A stretch of DNA of 64,000 bases from positions 1,612,001 through 1,676,000 of the forward strand of contig NZ_CP061316.1 of the NCBI RefSeq assembly GCF_018688335.1, in the 5' to 3' direction. This document shows positions 18,503 to 30,045 of this stretch, piece by piece. Position 1 is the stretch's first letter; every line of letters starts with the position of its first letter. Made by a program: the position numbers and the translations under genes. Below the pieces are notes generated by a model that was not told the origin of the DNA, searched no databases, and saw nothing but the letters and a program-made list of their open reading frames with translations. Source of the DNA: Polynucleobacter sp. AP-Jannik-300A-C4. Lineage in GTDB: Bacteria; Pseudomonadota; Gammaproteobacteria; Burkholderiales; Burkholderiaceae.

Positions 18503-19453
18503 GTGAACGTATTCCGTGGCCCTACCCAGTTTTCTGCAGGACCGGCTTGTGCCTTAACCATCGGTAATTTCGATGGCGTGCACAGGGGTCATCGCGCCCT
18601 GCTAAAACAACTGCAGGATGGCGCCCAAGAACGTAGTCTGGTTAGCTGCGTGATGACTTTCGAGCCGCACCCTAAAGAATTCTTTTCTCCAGAGCAGGCG
18701 CCCCCTCGCATACTAAATTTACGCGACAAGCTTGCCGCTTTTGCTGACATCGGCATTGACCGTGTAGTTGTAGAGCATTTCAATTCAGCTTTTGCTCGAC
18801 TTACTCCAGAAGAGTTCGTTTCTGAAATCATCATTAAACAACTCAACGCCAAATGGATTTTGATTGGGGATGATTTTTGCTATGGCGCAAAACGCGCGGG
18901 CAACTTTGCAAGTCTCAAAGCTGCCGGCGAAAAATATGGCTTCGAAGTTTCGAGCATCCACACCGTTCTTGAGAACGGTGAGCGCATATCCAGCTCAGCG
19001 CTTCGCAATGCCTTAGCCAATGGTGACATGGATCAAGCGACAAAATTATTAGGGCGGCCTTACGGCATCTCCGGTCACGTCATTCATGGACAAAAGCTGG
19101 GGCGTACCTTAGGTTTTCCTACCCTCAATCTTGCTGTTGCTAACCATCTTCATCATCGCAGGCCTGCCTGCTCAGGCATCTTTACCGCACAAGTACTAGG
19201 CCTTGAAGATAAGCCGCTTCCCGCTGTAGCCAGCCTCGGTGTAAGACCAACAGTCGAAGATGAAGGTCGCGTTCTCTTAGAGACGCACATCTTTGATTAC
19301 AACGCAGATGTTTACGGAAAAATCATTACCGTTGAACTCTTAGAAAAAATCCGTGATGAGGCGAAGTACTCTGACCTCGACACCCTTACCAAAGCGATTG
19401 CATCTGATGCAGCGCATGCCAGAAATTATTTCCAGAAAAAATCATATGTCTGA
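18503..19453 (+). CDS. ribF: Bifunctional riboflavin kinase / FAD synthetase
   Basis: Converts riboflavin to FMN and then FAD. It has 316 residues starting at GTG 18503. The N-terminal adenylyltransferase domain has [16 protein letters not shown], an HxGH-like nucleotide site; the C-terminal kinase domain has [11 protein letters not shown] and [13 protein letters not shown]. It heads a plus-strand row ribF-ileS-lspA-coaBC-dut, the first three being in the same order as in E. coli. The ileS start codon lies within its last codons (8-base overlap). Confidence 0.95.
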   Translation: MNVFRGPTQFSAGPACALTIGNFDGVHRGHRALLKQLQDGAQERSLVSCVMTFEPHPKEFFSPEQAPPRILNLRDKLAAFADIGIDRVVVEHFNSAFARLTPEEFVSEIIIKQLNAKWILIGDDFCYGAKRAGNFASLKAAGEKYGFEVSSIHTVLENGERISSSALRNALANGDMDQATKLLGRPYGISGHVIHGQKLGRTLGFPTLNLAVANHLHHRRPACSGIFTAQVLGLEDKPLPAVASLGVRPTVEDEGRVLLETHIFDYNADVYGKIITVELLEKIRDEAKYSDLDTLTKAIASDAAHARNYFQKKSYV

Positions 19454-22307
19454 AAAAGAAAACTCTTACCCCGTCAATCTTCTAGAGACCTCATTCCCAA
19501 TGCGGGGAGACCTGCCGAAGCGTGAGCCTCAGTGGGTTGCGCAGTGGCAGAAAAATAAACTCTACGAAAAGATTCGTACAGCACATGCCAATCAACCAAA
19601 ATTTATTTTGCATGATGGTCCTCCCTATGCAAACGGTGATATTCATATTGGTCACGCAGTAAATAAGATCCTCAAGGACATGATCGTGAAGTCTCGCTGG
19701 TTAATGGGCTTCGACTCTGCATACGTCCCAGGCTGGGATTGCCATGGCATGCCGATTGAGATTCAGATTGAAAAAGAGTTTGGTAAAAATTTACCGACTG
19801 CCGAAGTTCAATCGAAGGCCCGTGCTTACGCCAAGGTACAAGTGGATAAGCAGAAAAAAGATTTTGAGCGTTTGGGTGTTCTGGGCGATTGGAACAACCC
19901 CTACCTCACCATGAACTACCGCAATGAGGCCGATGAAATTCGTGCACTTGGGAAGATCTGGGAAAAGGGTTATGTCTTCCGTGGTCTCAAGCCAGTGAAC
20001 TGGTGCTTTGACTGCGGCTCTGCACTAGCTGAAGCTGAAGTGGAATACCAAGATAAGACTGATCCAACGGTAGATGTTGGCTTTGCTTTTGATGATGCAC
20101 AGCGTTCACAGCTTGCAAAAGTGTTTGGCCTACCTGAGATTCCAGCCAAGCCTGGAATGATTGTGATTTGGACCACAACACCTTGGACCATCCCATCTAA
20201 TCAGGCCTTGAATGTTCACCCAGAACTTACTTACGCCTTAGTCGATACAGGTGATAAGCTTCTCATCTTGGCAAAGGATCGCGTACAAACTTGCCTCGAA
20301 GATTTTGGCCTTGAAGGTAAAGTCATTGCAACTTGTTTAGGTAGTCAATTAGCCAACATCTCGTTTTGGCATCCACTCGCTCCATTGCATGAGGGATACA
20401 AGCGCCTCTCACCAATCTACCCAGCTGAATACGTCACACTCGATACCGGCACTGGTGTTGTGCACTCTGCACCAGCTTATGGTGAGGAAGACTTTAAATC
20501 ATGCAAAGCAAATAAATTAGCGGATAAAGATATCTTGAACCCAGTCATGGGTAACGGTGTGTATGCCTCTTGGTTGCCACTCTTTGCTAATGAATATATT
20601 TGGAAAGCCAATCCCAAGATTGTGGAGGCCATGCGTGAAGCAGGCAGCCTCTTGCGAGATAAAACCTATACCCACTCTTACATGCACTGCTGGCGTCACA
20701 AGTCGCCGATTATTTATCGTGCAACCTCGCAGTGGTTTGCAAGCATGGATAAGAAACCATCTGATGCCAAAGCAAGTTTGCGAGAGGCAGCATTAACTGG
20801 CATTGAAAATACTGAGTTCTTCCCGGCTTGGGGTAAGCAGCGCCTCAAGAGCATGATTGCCAACCGTCCAGACTGGACCTTGTCACGTCAGCGTCAATGG
20901 GGCGTACCTATGGCTTTCTTTGTTCATAAAGAAAGTGGTGAGCCACATCCACGTACGGTTGAACTACTCGAGGAGATTGCAAAGCGAGTTGAAAAAGAAG
21001 GTATTGAAGCTTGGCAAAAACTTGAGGTGGCTGAACTGCTTGGTGAAGAAGCGGCTCAATATGAGAAGAATCGTGACACCTTGGATGTGTGGTTTGATTC
21101 CGGCACTACGCACTGGCATGTTATTCGCGGCTCACACCGTGATGAACTCTATCGCCCTGAAGCCGAGAGTACCGATGGTCGTTTAGCCGACTTATATCTT
21201 GAGGGTTCAGACCAACACCGTGGTTGGTTCCACTCATCCCTACTTACTGGCGCCATGCTCGATGGCAAGCCGCCATACAAAGCACTTCTGACCCACGGCT
21301 TTACTGTAGATGGCCAAGGTCGCAAGATGAGTAAGTCTGTGGGTAATGTGATTGCCCCGCAGCAGGTTGCCGACAAGCTGGGCGCAGAGATTATTCGTTT
21401 GTGGGTAGCGTCTACCGATTATTCCGGCGAGATGACGATCTCGGATGAGATTCTGAAACGTGTGGTTGAAAGCTATCGTCGTATTCGCAATACTTTGCGT
21501 TTCTTGCTGGCCAATCTATCCGACTTTGATCCATCAAAGCACAGCATGCCTGCAAGTGAGTGGCTTGAGATTGACCGCTATGCCGTTGCACTTGCCAATC
21601 AATTACAAAATGAAGTACAGGCTCACTACAAAGCTTATGAGTTCCAGCCCGCTGTAGCTCGCATGCTGACTTTCTGCTCGGAAGATTTAGGTGGCTTCTA
21701 CTTAGATATTCTGAAAGACCGCCTCTACACGAGCGCGCCAGATTCGAAAGAGCGTCGTGCTGCACAAAACGCACTGTTTCACATTACTCGCAATCTTTTA
21801 AAGTGGTTGGCTCCATTCCTATCCTTTACTGCCGAGGAAGCGTGGTCATCATTCCCGCATGGTGCAAATGAGAAACTCAGCGAATCCATCTTCATGGAAG
21901 AATTCGGCGTTTTCCCAGAAATCGAGCATGCAACTGAGCTGCTTGCAAAGTGGGCACGCATTCGCGAAATTCGCTCTGAGGTAACGAAGGCTATTGAGAT
22001 TGAACGTGAGGCTGGCAATGTAGGCTCATCTCTGCAAGCAGAGCTCACCATTAAAGTGGGTGATATCGATTTTGCAATTTTGCATTCTCTTGAAGATGAC
22101 CTACGCTTTGTAACTATTACATCTAGTGCCAATATTGAATTGAGTAATGGCGGTCTCGAAGTCCTGGTGAGAGGCAGTCAATATAAAAAGTGTGGGCGCT
22201 GCTGGCATCACACCGCCGATGTTGGCACCAATGCAGAGCATCCAGAATTGTGCGGTAGATGCATCAGCAATCTTTTTGGGGATGGTGAAGCACGCTTGTT
22301 TGCATAA
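19446..22307 (+). CDS. ileS: Isoleucine--tRNA ligase
   Basis: Class Ia synthetase of 953 residues with editing of Val-tRNA-Ile. The ATG at 19446 ([17 protein letters not shown]) fits the family; the open frame upstream is only a shadow of ribF. HIGH is exact (HIGH, 67-70 in [12 protein letters not shown]), the CP1 editing region contains [18 protein letters not shown] is 627-631, and the C-terminal zinc ligands are Cys916, 919, 936 and 939. The zinc-binding tail marks the bacterial mupirocin-sensitive type by architecture. Translation is probably coupled to ribF by the 8-base overlap. Confidence 0.97.
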   Translation: MSEKENSYPVNLLETSFPMRGDLPKREPQWVAQWQKNKLYEKIRTAHANQPKFILHDGPPYANGDIHIGHAVNKILKDMIVKSRWLMGFDSAYVPGWDCHGMPIEIQIEKEFGKNLPTAEVQSKARAYAKVQVDKQKKDFERLGVLGDWNNPYLTMNYRNEADEIRALGKIWEKGYVFRGLKPVNWCFDCGSALAEAEVEYQDKTDPTVDVGFAFDDAQRSQLAKVFGLPEIPAKPGMIVIWTTTPWTIPSNQALNVHPELTYALVDTGDKLLILAKDRVQTCLEDFGLEGKVIATCLGSQLANISFWHPLAPLHEGYKRLSPIYPAEYVTLDTGTGVVHSAPAYGEEDFKSCKANKLADKDILNPVMGNGVYASWLPLFANEYIWKANPKIVEAMREAGSLLRDKTYTHSYMHCWRHKSPIIYRATSQWFASMDKKPSDAKASLREAALTGIENTEFFPAWGKQRLKSMIANRPDWTLSRQRQWGVPMAFFVHKESGEPHPRTVELLEEIAKRVEKEGIEAWQKLEVAELLGEEAAQYEKNRDTLDVWFDSGTTHWHVIRGSHRDELYRPEAESTDGRLADLYLEGSDQHRGWFHSSLLTGAMLDGKPPYKALLTHGFTVDGQGRKMSKSVGNVIAPQQVADKLGAEIIRLWVASTDYSGEMTISDEILKRVVESYRRIRNTLRFLLANLSDFDPSKHSMPASEWLEIDRYAVALANQLQNEVQAHYKAYEFQPAVARMLTFCSEDLGGFYLDILKDRLYTSAPDSKERRAAQNALFHITRNLLKWLAPFLSFTAEEAWSSFPHGANEKLSESIFMEEFGVFPEIEHATELLAKWARIREIRSEVTKAIEIEREAGNVGSSLQAELTIKVGDIDFAILHSLEDDLRFVTITSSANIELSNGGLEVLVRGSQYKKCGRCWHHTADVGTNAEHPELCGRCISNLFGDGEARLFA

Positions 22308-22333
22308 ACAATCGGCATTCATACCACCACGCT

Positions 22334-22828
22334 ATGAGCGCAAACCTATCATTTCTTCGTTATCTAGCGATTGCAAGCATTACGCTATTGCTAGACCAGC
22401 TGAGTAAATGGTCTGCCTTAAGCAATCTTCAATTAGGCGTACCTGAACCCGTCCTGCCATTTATGAACTGGTTGTTGCTATTCAACCCGGGGGCAGCGTT
22501 TTCTTTTTTAGCTCAGAGCTCAGGATGGCAGCGCTGGTTCTTTACGGTCCTTGGCTTAGCAGCTTCGGCTTACATCCTTTGGCTGCTACGCAAGAGTCTG
22601 AGTGACAAGATTCTCTGCTGGGCTCTCAGCCTCATTCTGGGGGGTGCACTTGGCAATGTCTTGGATCGCATCTTGTATGGCGCTGTAGTCGATTTTATAG
22701 ATTTACATTACGCCAATTGGCATTGGCCCGCTTTCAATATTGCCGATAGTGCCATTTGCATTGGTGCTGGCCTCATTATTTGGGGCGAGCTTCGCAGGTC
22801 ATTTGGCAAAAAGCCTCAATCCCATTAA
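22334..22828 (+). CDS. lspA: Lipoprotein signal peptidase (signal peptidase II)
   Basis: A 164-residue inner-membrane aspartyl protease that removes signal peptides from diacylated prolipoproteins. Four hydrophobic segments are visible. The catalytic aspartates are Asp111 in GNVLDR and Asp138 in FNIADSAI; the conserved Asn of FNPGAAFSFLA is also there. It lies 26 bases after ileS, an order conserved in many proteobacteria. Confidence 0.95.
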   Translation: MSANLSFLRYLAIASITLLLDQLSKWSALSNLQLGVPEPVLPFMNWLLLFNPGAAFSFLAQSSGWQRWFFTVLGLAASAYILWLLRKSLSDKILCWALSLILGGALGNVLDRILYGAVVDFIDLHYANWHWPAFNIADSAICIGAGLIIWGELRRSFGKKPQSH

Positions 22829-22837
22829 GCTGGTCCC

Positions 22838-24049
22838 ATGCAATCACTTTTAAATAAGAAAATCGTACTTGGCATTTCTGGTGGCATTGCAGCCTATAAG
22901 TCTGCAGAGCTGGCACGTCAGTTGATGCAAGAAGGTGCCAGTGTCCAAGTGGTAATGACCCAAGCTGCTCAACAATTTGTGACGCCAGTCACCATGCAAG
23001 CACTCACAGGCAATCCGGTTTACACCAGCCAATGGGATAGCAGCATTGCCAACAATATGGCCCACATTGAACTTTCTAGAGCTGCAGATGCGATTTTGAT
23101 TGCGCCGGCAAGTGCAGATCTGATGGCCAAACTATCCCTTGGTCTGGCTGATGATTTACTCACCACTCTTTGCCTAGCAAGAGATTGCCCACTATTGCTG
23201 GCTCCTGCCATGAACAAACAAATGTGGGAACATGCCGCAACCCAAAGAAGTGCTGAACGACTGATTAAAGACAGCGTCACATTACTCGGCCCTGCAAGTG
23301 GCTTTCAGGCATGTGGCGAAGTTGGCTTTGGTCGCATGCTCGAACCTGCAGAAATTACTGAGCAATTAATTGCCTTCTTCCAGAAGAAACCCTTGTTAGG
23401 CAAGAGAGTTTTAATTACTGCTGGACCGACCTTTGAAGCAATCGATCCCGTACGTGGCATTACCAATCGTAGCTCTGGCAAGATGGGGTTTGCAATCGCT
23501 CGCGCTGCTATAGAGGCTGGTGCGGAAGTTCACCTGATAGCCGGTCCTTGCGAGCTAGATACACCACTGGCTGCGACTGGAAAAATTACGCGCACGAATG
23601 TAGTTAGCGCTAAAGAAATGCACGCAGCCACCATGCAATCTGCAGACTGCGATATTTTCTTTGCTGTTTCTGCCGTTGCCGATTGGGGTATTGCAAAACC
23701 CGCCAAAGAGAAGATAAAGCGTCAAGGCAAGCAAGCGCCAAGCCTAGAATTTATTGCCAATCCAGACATTCTGGCCGATGTTGCAAAGACAGTGAAAACT
23801 AAAGGTGGCAAGCCATACCCTTACTGTGTTGGCTTTGCCGCTGAATCTACAGACCTCTTAAAGCATGCGCAAGAAAAACTGCAGCGCAAAGGTATTCCGA
23901 TGATCGTGGGCAATATTGGCCCAGATACTTTTGGTAGCGATCTCAATGAATTACTCATTGTTGAAAAAAATACCAACAAAAAAATTGCCAAGGCTGACAA
24001 GCTTCAGCTAGCACGCCAACTCATTACACTGGTTGCTAATAAAATTTAA
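22838..24049 (+). CDS. coaBC: Phosphopantothenoylcysteine decarboxylase / phosphopantothenate--cysteine ligase
   Basis: A bifunctional CoA-synthesis enzyme of 403 residues. The N-terminal CoaC flavoprotein has GGIAAYK, the catalytic His76 in [17 protein letters not shown], and Cys159 in [11 protein letters not shown]. The C-terminal CoaB part starts at about 187 with [28 protein letters not shown], the CTP/dimer segment. panB, another gene of the CoA branch, is found separately at 41032. dut follows after 34 bases. Confidence 0.96.
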   Translation: MQSLLNKKIVLGISGGIAAYKSAELARQLMQEGASVQVVMTQAAQQFVTPVTMQALTGNPVYTSQWDSSIANNMAHIELSRAADAILIAPASADLMAKLSLGLADDLLTTLCLARDCPLLLAPAMNKQMWEHAATQRSAERLIKDSVTLLGPASGFQACGEVGFGRMLEPAEITEQLIAFFQKKPLLGKRVLITAGPTFEAIDPVRGITNRSSGKMGFAIARAAIEAGAEVHLIAGPCELDTPLAATGKITRTNVVSAKEMHAATMQSADCDIFFAVSAVADWGIAKPAKEKIKRQGKQAPSLEFIANPDILADVAKTVKTKGGKPYPYCVGFAAESTDLLKHAQEKLQRKGIPMIVGNIGPDTFGSDLNELLIVEKNTNKKIAKADKLQLARQLITLVANKI

Positions 24050-24083
24050 TTCCCCAAACCAATACCCTGCTTTAGGAAATTGT

Positions 24084-24533
24084 ATGCAAGAACTTCAAGT
24101 CAAAATTCTCGATGAACGTATGCGAGACCAATTGCCAAGCTATGGCACACCAGGTAGCGCCGGTTTAGATCTGCGTGCCTGCATTGATGAAGCCATTGAA
24201 ATCGCCCCAGGACAAACCGTTCTCATCCCAACAGGTTTAGCGATTTATGTAGAAGATCCACGCTATGCGGCATTCATCCTCCCGCGCTCTGGTTTGGGCC
24301 ACAAGCATGGCATCGTACTGGGGAACCTCGTGGGACTGATTGATTCAGACTACCAAGGCCAACTGATGGTTAGCACCTGGAATCGCGGATCTACAACATT
24401 CAAACTCGAGCCTATGGAGCGCCTGGCTCAGTTAGTAGTGATGCCAGTACAACAAGTTCAACTCAAAGTAGTGGAAGAATTTACCGAGAGTAGTCGCGGT
24501 GCAGGTGGCTTTGGGAGTACTGGAAGGAGCTGA
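24084..24533 (+). CDS. dut: dUTP diphosphatase
   Basis: A trimeric dUTPase of 149 residues that keeps uracil out of DNA and supplies dUMP. All five family motifs are visible: [39 protein letters not shown] and the C-terminal GAGGFGSTG. The ATG at 24084 ([13 protein letters not shown]) was preferred over 17 upstream open codons that overlap coaBC; AGGAAA lies just before it. The coaBC-dut order is common in proteobacteria. Confidence 0.96.
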   Translation: MQELQVKILDERMRDQLPSYGTPGSAGLDLRACIDEAIEIAPGQTVLIPTGLAIYVEDPRYAAFILPRSGLGHKHGIVLGNLVGLIDSDYQGQLMVSTWNRGSTTFKLEPMERLAQLVVMPVQQVQLKVVEEFTESSRGAGGFGSTGRS

Positions 24534-24557
24534 TCCTAATGACTATTTTTATCCAAT

Positions 24558-24583
24558 AAAAAACCACCCGAAGGTGGTTTTTT
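24558..24583. terminator. Bidirectional terminator between dut and clpA
   Basis: AAAAAACCACC (24558-24568) pairs with GGTGGTTTTTT (24573-24583) around CGAA. It serves both convergent units. Confidence 0.92.
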
Positions 24584-24591
24584 ATTTACTG

Positions 24592-26898
24592 TTAAATCTC
24601 CTCAACTGGAGCTACATCTGCTTTAGGTCGCTTACCTGGAATCACGGGGGCATCAAACTGAAGTTGGACTTTACCATCAGCATCAATGTCGACGTCCACA
24701 TGACCGCCCTGCGCCAATTTTCCAAACAGCAATTCATCAGCCAAGGCTTTGCGAACAGTATCTTGAATAATGCGCTGCATTGGCCTTGCACCCATAAGCG
24801 GGTCAAAACCATGCTTAGCAAGATGTGCACGCAATGCTGGACTAAAGGTTGCATCCACCTTCTTCTCGTGCAACTGCTCTTCAAGCTGCATTAAGAACTT
24901 ATCAACAACTCGCATGATGATGGTCTCATCTAGCGCCTTGAAGGAAACAATTGCATCTAGACGATTACGGAACTCAGGGGTGAAGAACTTCTTGATATCC
25001 GCCATCTCATCACCAGACTCACGAGCATTGGTAAAGCCGATAGTAGACTTCTGCATCGCTTCAGCACCAGCATTGGTGGTCATGATAATGATGACATTAC
25101 GGAAGTCGGTCTTGCGGCCGTTGTTATCCGTAAGGGTGCCGTGGTCCATGACCTGCAATAGGATATTGAAAATATCTGGGTGAGCTTTTTCAATTTCATC
25201 AAGCAAGAGTACGCAATGCGGTTTCTTGTTAACAGCTTCAGTCAATAAGCCGCCCTGATCAAAGCCGACATATCCTGGAGGCGCACCGATTAAACGGCTA
25301 ACTGCATGACGCTCCATATACTCTGACATATCAAAACGCAAAAGCTCAATCCCGAGTATGTAGGCAAGCTGCTTAGCAACCTCAGTCTTACCAACACCAG
25401 TTGGACCAGAGAATAAGAATGAACCAATTGGTCTATCAATCTTGCCAAGCCCTGCACGAGTCATCTTAATAGCGCTAGCCAATGCCTCAATTGCAGGGTC
25501 CTGACCAAACACCACACTCTTAATATCGCGATCCAGCGTTTGCAACTTGCTACGATCATCCACCGTCACAGACTGTGGCGGTATACGTGCGATCTTTGCA
25601 ACAATCTCTTCAATCTCTGGGCGACCAATCGTTTTCTTCTGCTTAGACTTTGGCAAAATGCGCTGCGCTGCACCCGCTTCATCAATTACATCAATTGCCT
25701 TATCTGGTAAATGACGATCATTAATGTAGCGTGAAGATAGCTCAGCAGCAGCCACTAAAGCAGCGGAAGCGTATTTGACACCGTGGTGCTCTTCAAACCG
25801 AGACTTGAGACCACGCAAGATTTGTACAGTCTGATCCACGGTTGGCTCAACTACATCCACCTTCTGAAAACGACGTGACAACGCGGCATCTTTTTCGAAA
25901 ATGCCACGATATTCAGTAAAGGTAGTTGCGCCGATACACTTCAGTTGGCCATTTGATAAAGCAGGCTTTAATAAATTGCTCGCATCTAATGTACCGCCTG
26001 AGGCTGCACCAGCACCAATCAGAGTATGAATCTCATCGATAAATAAAACACCATGTGCACTGTCTTTTAAAGACTTCAAGACACTCTTCAAGCGTTGCTC
26101 AAAATCACCACGGTATTTAGTTCCAGCCAAGAGTGCGCCCATGTCTAAGGAATGGACTGTGGCATCAGCTAAGATTTCAGGCACATCGCCCTTCACGATT
26201 CTCCAAGCTAGGCCTTCAGCAATCGCAGTCTTACCAACGCCAGCCTCGCCCACTAAGAGCGGATTATTTTTACGACGACGGCACAGCACCTGAATCACGC
26301 GCTCAACTTCACTCTCTCGACCAATAAGCGGATCAATCTTGCCCTGTTTGGCCATTACATTTAGGTTCTGAGTGTATTGCTCCAGCGGACTCTCTTTACC
26401 GCCAGAGGATGCATCTTCGGCCTCCTGAGTAGATTCAGCAGGCTTCACTTGCTCAGTTTGATCCTTGCGTACACCGTGGCTAATAAAGTTCACTACATCC
26501 AAGCGAGTCACGCCTTGTTGCTGCAAGAAATAGACCGCATGCGAATCTTTTTCGCCAAAGATAGCAACCAATACGTTTGCGCCAGTCACTTCTTTTTTGC
26601 CGCTTGATGTGGATTGCACATGCATGATGGCGCGCTGAATCACGCGCTGAAAACCTAAGGTTGGCTGTGTATCAACTTCATCGTTACCAGGGACAACTGG
26701 TGTGTTGTCATTAATAAAGTTTTTGAGTTGCGCACGCAGCTCAGCAATATTGACAGCGCAGGCTTTTAAAACCTCGACTGCCGTAGCGTTGTCTAACAAA
26801 GAGGCAAGCAAATGCTCGACCGTAATAAATTCATGTCTTGAAGCTCGCGCATCAACAAATGCCATGTGCAAACTGACTTCTAGTTCCTGGGCAATCAT
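24592..26898 (-). CDS. clpA: ATP-dependent Clp protease ATP-binding subunit ClpA
   Basis: A 768-residue AAA+ unfoldase that feeds ClpP. From the ATG at 26896-26898 ([18 protein letters not shown]), preceded by GGAGGA, it has the Clp N-domain, then two AAA modules: Walker A GEAGVGKT (~217-224) with [11 protein letters not shown], and GPTGVGKT (~498-505) with [12 protein letters not shown] ClpP-docking loop segment of the IGF type ([11 protein letters not shown]) lies near 620. It lacks the middle coiled coil of ClpB. The start overlaps the clpS stop (ATGA). Confidence 0.96.
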   Translation of the reverse strand: MIAQELEVSLHMAFVDARASRHEFITVEHLLASLLDNATAVEVLKACAVNIAELRAQLKNFINDNTPVVPGNDEVDTQPTLGFQRVIQRAIMHVQSTSSGKKEVTGANVLVAIFGEKDSHAVYFLQQQGVTRLDVVNFISHGVRKDQTEQVKPAESTQEAEDASSGGKESPLEQYTQNLNVMAKQGKIDPLIGRESEVERVIQVLCRRRKNNPLLVGEAGVGKTAIAEGLAWRIVKGDVPEILADATVHSLDMGALLAGTKYRGDFEQRLKSVLKSLKDSAHGVLFIDEIHTLIGAGAASGGTLDASNLLKPALSNGQLKCIGATTFTEYRGIFEKDAALSRRFQKVDVVEPTVDQTVQILRGLKSRFEEHHGVKYASAALVAAAELSSRYINDRHLPDKAIDVIDEAGAAQRILPKSKQKKTIGRPEIEEIVAKIARIPPQSVTVDDRSKLQTLDRDIKSVVFGQDPAIEALASAIKMTRAGLGKIDRPIGSFLFSGPTGVGKTEVAKQLAYILGIELLRFDMSEYMERHAVSRLIGAPPGYVGFDQGGLLTEAVNKKPHCVLLLDEIEKAHPDIFNILLQVMDHGTLTDNNGRKTDFRNVIIIMTTNAGAEAMQKSTIGFTNARESGDEMADIKKFFTPEFRNRLDAIVSFKALDETIIMRVVDKFLMQLEEQLHEKKVDATFSPALRAHLAKHGFDPLMGARPMQRIIQDTVRKALADELLFGKLAQGGHVDVDIDADGKVQLQFDAPVIPGKRPKADVAPVEEI

Positions 26899-27242
26899 GC
26901 TTCCTCCATAGTGCACTGTAGTGGGTGACCCGCTTCGCGGGATAGCTCGATAACTTGATGCACTTTTGTTGCTGCAACATCGCGTGTGAATACACCGCAA
27001 ATGCCTTTACCAACTAAATGAACCTGCAACATGATCCGTGTAGCTGTCTCATGATCTTTATTAAAATACTCCTGAATGACCATCACCACAAATTCCATTG
27101 GCGTGTAATCGTCATTCAATAGTAAAACTTTATACATCGAAGGCGCCTTTAATTTCTCGGCCTGCTTTTCGAGAAGAATAGTGTCTTCAATGTAAGGGTT
27201 GTTTGGATTGCCAACCGTGGGATTTTTCGTTGTGCGACTCAT
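26895..27242 (-). CDS. clpS: ATP-dependent Clp protease adaptor ClpS
   Basis: A 115-residue adaptor that binds N-degron substrates and delivers them to ClpA. An unstructured N-terminus precedes the conserved core: [17 protein letters not shown] (NDDxTPMEFV), a [17 protein letters not shown] region, and ETKV-like [22 protein letters not shown] 27240-27242 (MSRTTKNPT) is preferred; a start three codons upstream (MFHM) is possible. TAGAAT stands 7 bases before this ATG and no Shine-Dalgarno is seen. It is translationally coupled to clpA. Confidence 0.93.
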   Translation of the reverse strand: MSRTTKNPTVGNPNNPYIEDTILLEKQAEKLKAPSMYKVLLLNDDYTPMEFVVMVIQEYFNKDHETATRIMLQVHLVGKGICGVFTRDVAATKVHQVIELSREAGHPLQCTMEEA

Positions 27243-27255
27243 GTGAAACATTCTA
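27243..27255 (-). promoter_or_regulatory. Candidate -10 box placed for a leaderless clpS-clpA mRNA
   Basis: On the minus strand TAGAAT (27250-27255, 5 of 6) lies 7 bases before the clpS ATG. The -35 is weak and no sigma-32 box was seen here. Confidence 0.35.
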
Positions 27256-27388
27256 AACACAGATATAAAAACTTGGATTTGAGGGCTTTGTTGCAAAAAA
27301 ACCATCAAGAATGGCCTCTTAACCCTATATTGGGGCATTTTTCGATAAAAAAAGGGGGCTTTAGCGGCAACTATCTTTACCCAACCCC

Positions 27389-27527
27389 TTGACACCCCAC
27401 CATAAAGGGCAAACAATCAGGGGGTAGGCTTTATTTGAAGTCCTATTTAGGCGTGTTGTAGAGCGAGACTGATTAAAAAGTATTCACCCTCATCACGGTT
27501 GTTTTAAGTTTATGTAATGGAGTTCGC
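27389..27527 (+). promoter_or_regulatory. Promoter and ~100-base leader of the cold-shock gene
   Basis: A perfect -35 TTGACA (27389-27394), a 17-base spacer and AACAAT (27412-27417, 4 of 6) would start transcription near 27424. The resulting 5' UTR of about 104 bases is long for this compact genome and fits the cold-shock mRNA class, where leaders act as thermosensors. GGAG at 27519-27522 is the ribosome-binding site. The rest of the 285-base gap toward clpS shows no gene. Confidence 0.55.
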
Positions 27528-27731
27528 ATGGCGACCGGAATTGTTAAGTGGTTCAATGATGCAAAAGGTTTTGGCTTTATCAAACCTGATGATGGTGAAG
27601 AAGAGTTGTTTGCGCATTTCAGCGCAATCACAATGCCTGGGTTCAAAACCCTCAAGGAAAACCAAAAGGTAACGTTTGACATTACCCAAGGCCCTAAAGG
27701 CAAACAAGCTACTAATATCCAAGCAGCTTAA
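27528..27731 (+). CDS. Cold-shock protein (CspA family)
   Basis: A single cold-shock domain of 67 residues, a five-stranded OB fold that binds single-stranded RNA/DNA. RNP1 is KGFGFI and RNP2 is LFAHF (usually VFVHF). [18 protein letters not shown] is diagnostic. It has its own promoter and long leader and its own terminator, so it is a monocistronic unit. Whether it is cold-induced or constitutive cannot be told from sequence. Confidence 0.96.
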   Translation: MATGIVKWFNDAKGFGFIKPDDGEEELFAHFSAITMPGFKTLKENQKVTFDITQGPKGKQATNIQAA

Positions 27732-27750
27732 TCTGCTTTAGATCATTATT

Positions 27751-27782
27751 AAAAACCCAGGACTTGTTCCTGGGTTTTTTTT
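27751..27782 (+). terminator. Terminator after the cold-shock gene
   Basis: AAAAACCCAGGA (27751-27762) pairs with TCCTGGGTTTTT (27768-27779) around CTTGT, with further T residues after it. Confidence 0.92.
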
Positions 27783-27855
27783 CGCCTGAATTTTCTTGCT
27801 CAGCCTACACCCTGACTTAGAATTAAGCTCATACCAAAGGATCACTCAGAACATC

Positions 27856-28311
27856 ATGCTCCAATCCACAATCAAAAAATTTCTTGCTCTACTGGTCACA
27901 GCGTCCAGCATCTTTTCTGCTGCTGCGTTCGCGCAAGTTAATACTGGCCTGCCAACCGTTGAGCTGAAGGTCGGCATCTATCGCATTCAGGCAGAGCTGG
28001 CAGATACCTCTAAAGCACGTGAAATTGGACTCATGAATCGCACGAGCATGCCTACTAATTCTGGAATGCTGTTTATCTTTGAGCAAAAAGCAGGGCATTG
28101 TTTCTGGATGAGTAACACCAAGATCCCACTATCCATCGCCTTTATTGCTGATGATGGCAAGATTGTGAACATCGAAGAGATGCAAGCTGAGACTACCAAC
28201 AACCACTGCCCTAAATCAGCCGTTCGTTATGCATTAGAGATGAATAAACAATGGTTCTCTGAGAGAGTCATCGTGCCGGGCACTGTTATTCAAGGTTTAC
28301 CCAAGAGATAG
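27856..28311 (+). CDS. Exported DUF192 protein
   Basis: A 151-residue protein with a signal peptide (KK near residue 7, hydrophobic FLALLVTASSIFSAAAF, AFA-Q cleavage site). The rest is a DUF192 domain: RIQAELADTSKAREIGLMNR, MLFIFEQKAGHCFWMSNT, IPLSIAFIADDGKIV, and VRYALEMN. Function unknown; family members are small periplasmic or extracellular proteins. ATG 27856 (MLQSTIKKF) is chosen because the signal peptide begins there; 20 open codons lie upstream. A -10-like TAGAAT (27818-27823) is upstream. Confidence 0.85.
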   Translation: MLQSTIKKFLALLVTASSIFSAAAFAQVNTGLPTVELKVGIYRIQAELADTSKAREIGLMNRTSMPTNSGMLFIFEQKAGHCFWMSNTKIPLSIAFIADDGKIVNIEEMQAETTNNHCPKSAVRYALEMNKQWFSERVIVPGTVIQGLPKR

Positions 28312-28334
28312 AGACATTTAGTCGGGGTTAATAA

Positions 28335-28360
28335 AAAACGCAGACCTCAGTCTGCGTTTT
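28335..28360. terminator. Bidirectional terminator between the DUF192 gene and ppnP
   Basis: AAAACGCAGAC (28335-28345) pairs with GTCTGCGTTTT (28350-28360) around CTCA. T runs occur on both strands. Confidence 0.88.
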
Positions 28361-28403
28361 CTTTTGTTTGCAAGAGAAGCGCGCCTCCCGCTTACTCGCT
28401 TAC

Positions 28404-28709
28404 TTATTCAAAGTGGCAAACATAATGCACCGGTGACTCGGCACGGATAATGAAATATCCACCCTTCTCCACTTCCCAGCTTTGTCCGGCCTTGAATTCG
28501 ACTTCAGGAGCGCCGTTGATGCTGACAAAGGCATTTCCATCAACCACTTCCATGACTTCTTTAGTACTCAGGTCAAAACGCAAAGTGCTTGGCAACACTA
28601 CGCCGACAGACTTACGAACGCCATTAGGCAAAGTCACAGTATGAGATACGCACTTACCATCAAAAAATATATTAGCTTTCTTACCTACGGAAACTTGATC
28701 AAATTGCAT
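28404..28709 (-). CDS. ppnP: Pyrimidine/purine nucleoside phosphorylase (PpnP/YaiE family)
   Basis: A 101-residue cupin-fold protein of the former DUF1255 family, for which a broad nucleoside phosphorylase activity is described in E. coli. Typical segments are RKSVGVVLPSTLRFDLSTKE, EVMEVVDGNAFVSING and the C-terminal PVHYVCHFE. It lies 46 bases after argG on the same strand and ends at the shared terminator, so it may be the last gene of an argF-argG-ppnP unit. A metabolic link to arginine synthesis is not obvious. Confidence 0.85.
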   Translation of the reverse strand: MQFDQVSVGKKANIFFDGKCVSHTVTLPNGVRKSVGVVLPSTLRFDLSTKEVMEVVDGNAFVSINGAPEVEFKAGQSWEVEKGGYFIIRAESPVHYVCHFE

Positions 28710-28755
28710 CTTTATTCTTTCTAATCTGAATTTACTAGTTAGTTATTTATCGGAA

Positions 28756-29985
28756 TTATTTAGCGCGCTTGCGTCTTGCCGTTTCAGCAATTCGCATACG
28801 CAAAGCATTGAGCTTAATGAATCCACCAGCATCGGCTTGGTTGTATGCACCACCGTCATCATCAAAGGTGGCAATCGTTTGATCGAACAAGGTATTTGCC
28901 GAATCACGCGAAATCACAGAGACGGATCCCTTATACAACTTCAAACGCACAACGCCATTAACCATCTGCTGCGTATGATCAATTAATGTTTGCAGAGCCA
29001 GACGTTCAGGCGCCCACCATAAACCGTTGTAAATCAAACTGGCGTAACGTGGCATCAAATCATCTTTGAGGTGAGCCACTTCACGATCCAAAGTAATGCT
29101 CTCAATACCGCGGTGTGCTTTTAACAAAATAGTGCCACCAGGAGTTTCATAGCAGCCGCGGCTCTTCATACCTACAAAGCGGTTCTCAACTAAGTCAAGG
29201 CGGCCAATGCCATGCATGCCACCAATGCGATTGAGCTCAGCTAACAACTCATGTGGCTTATATGCCTTGCCATTGATTGCCACTGGATCACCAGCGCGGA
29301 ATTCAATTTCAATGATTTCTGGGGCATCTGGAGCCTTCTCAGGAGAGACCGTCCAGCGCCACATGGATTCTTCTGCCTCAGCATTTGGGTTCTCGAGATG
29401 ACGACCTTCGTAACTAATATGCAATAAGTTGGCATCCATAGAGTATGGGGAACCACCTTGCTTGTGTTTCATCTCAACTGGAATGCCATGCTTTTCTGCA
29501 TAAGCCATCAATTTTTCACGAGAGAGCAGATCCCACTCACGCCAAGGAGCAATGACTTTAATTCCCGGCTCAAGCGCGTAGTAACCCAACTCAAAACGAA
29601 CTTGATCATTACCTTTTCCGGTAGCACCATGCGATACAGAATCAGCGCCAGTTTGGCGAGCAATTTCAATTTGACGCTTAGCGATTAATGGACGCGCGAT
29701 GGAAGTGCCCAAAAGATATTCGCCTTCGTAAATCGTATTAGCGCGAAACATCGGGAATACAAAGTCACGCACAAACTCTTCACGCAAGTCATCGATAAAG
29801 ATATTTTCTGGCTTGATACCAAACTGCAGCGCTTTAGCGCGCGCTGGCTCAAGCTCCTCACCCTGACCTAAATCGGCCGTGAAAGTAACGATCTCGCATT
29901 GATAAGTATCTTGAAGCCATTTCAAGATCACGCTAGTGTCAAGACCGCCGGAATACGCTAGAACTACTTTTTTAATATCAGACAT
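28756..29985 (-). CDS. argG: Argininosuccinate synthase
   Basis: Joins citrulline and aspartate with ATP in arginine synthesis. It has 409 residues. The PP-loop ATP site is AYSGGLDTS at 10-18; further family blocks are [23 protein letters not shown] and [11 protein letters not shown]. It follows argF after 60 bases. A purine-rich GAAAAGAAA precedes the ATG. argH is not in the window. Confidence 0.97.
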   Translation of the reverse strand: MSDIKKVVLAYSGGLDTSVILKWLQDTYQCEIVTFTADLGQGEELEPARAKALQFGIKPENIFIDDLREEFVRDFVFPMFRANTIYEGEYLLGTSIARPLIAKRQIEIARQTGADSVSHGATGKGNDQVRFELGYYALEPGIKVIAPWREWDLLSREKLMAYAEKHGIPVEMKHKQGGSPYSMDANLLHISYEGRHLENPNAEAEESMWRWTVSPEKAPDAPEIIEIEFRAGDPVAINGKAYKPHELLAELNRIGGMHGIGRLDLVENRFVGMKSRGCYETPGGTILLKAHRGIESITLDREVAHLKDDLMPRYASLIYNGLWWAPERLALQTLIDHTQQMVNGVVRLKLYKGSVSVISRDSANTLFDQTIATFDDDGGAYNQADAGGFIKLNALRMRIAETARRKRAK

Positions 29986-30045
29986 GATTTCTTTTCAATT
30001 AAAAATGAACTAATAACAAACCAAAACAAATTGCTTTAAAAAAAA

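Noticed and set aside
27243..27388. Small RNA or unlisted gene between clpS and the cold-shock gene
   Set aside because: Apart from the promoter elements, only A/T runs and no stable hairpin or coding frame were seen.
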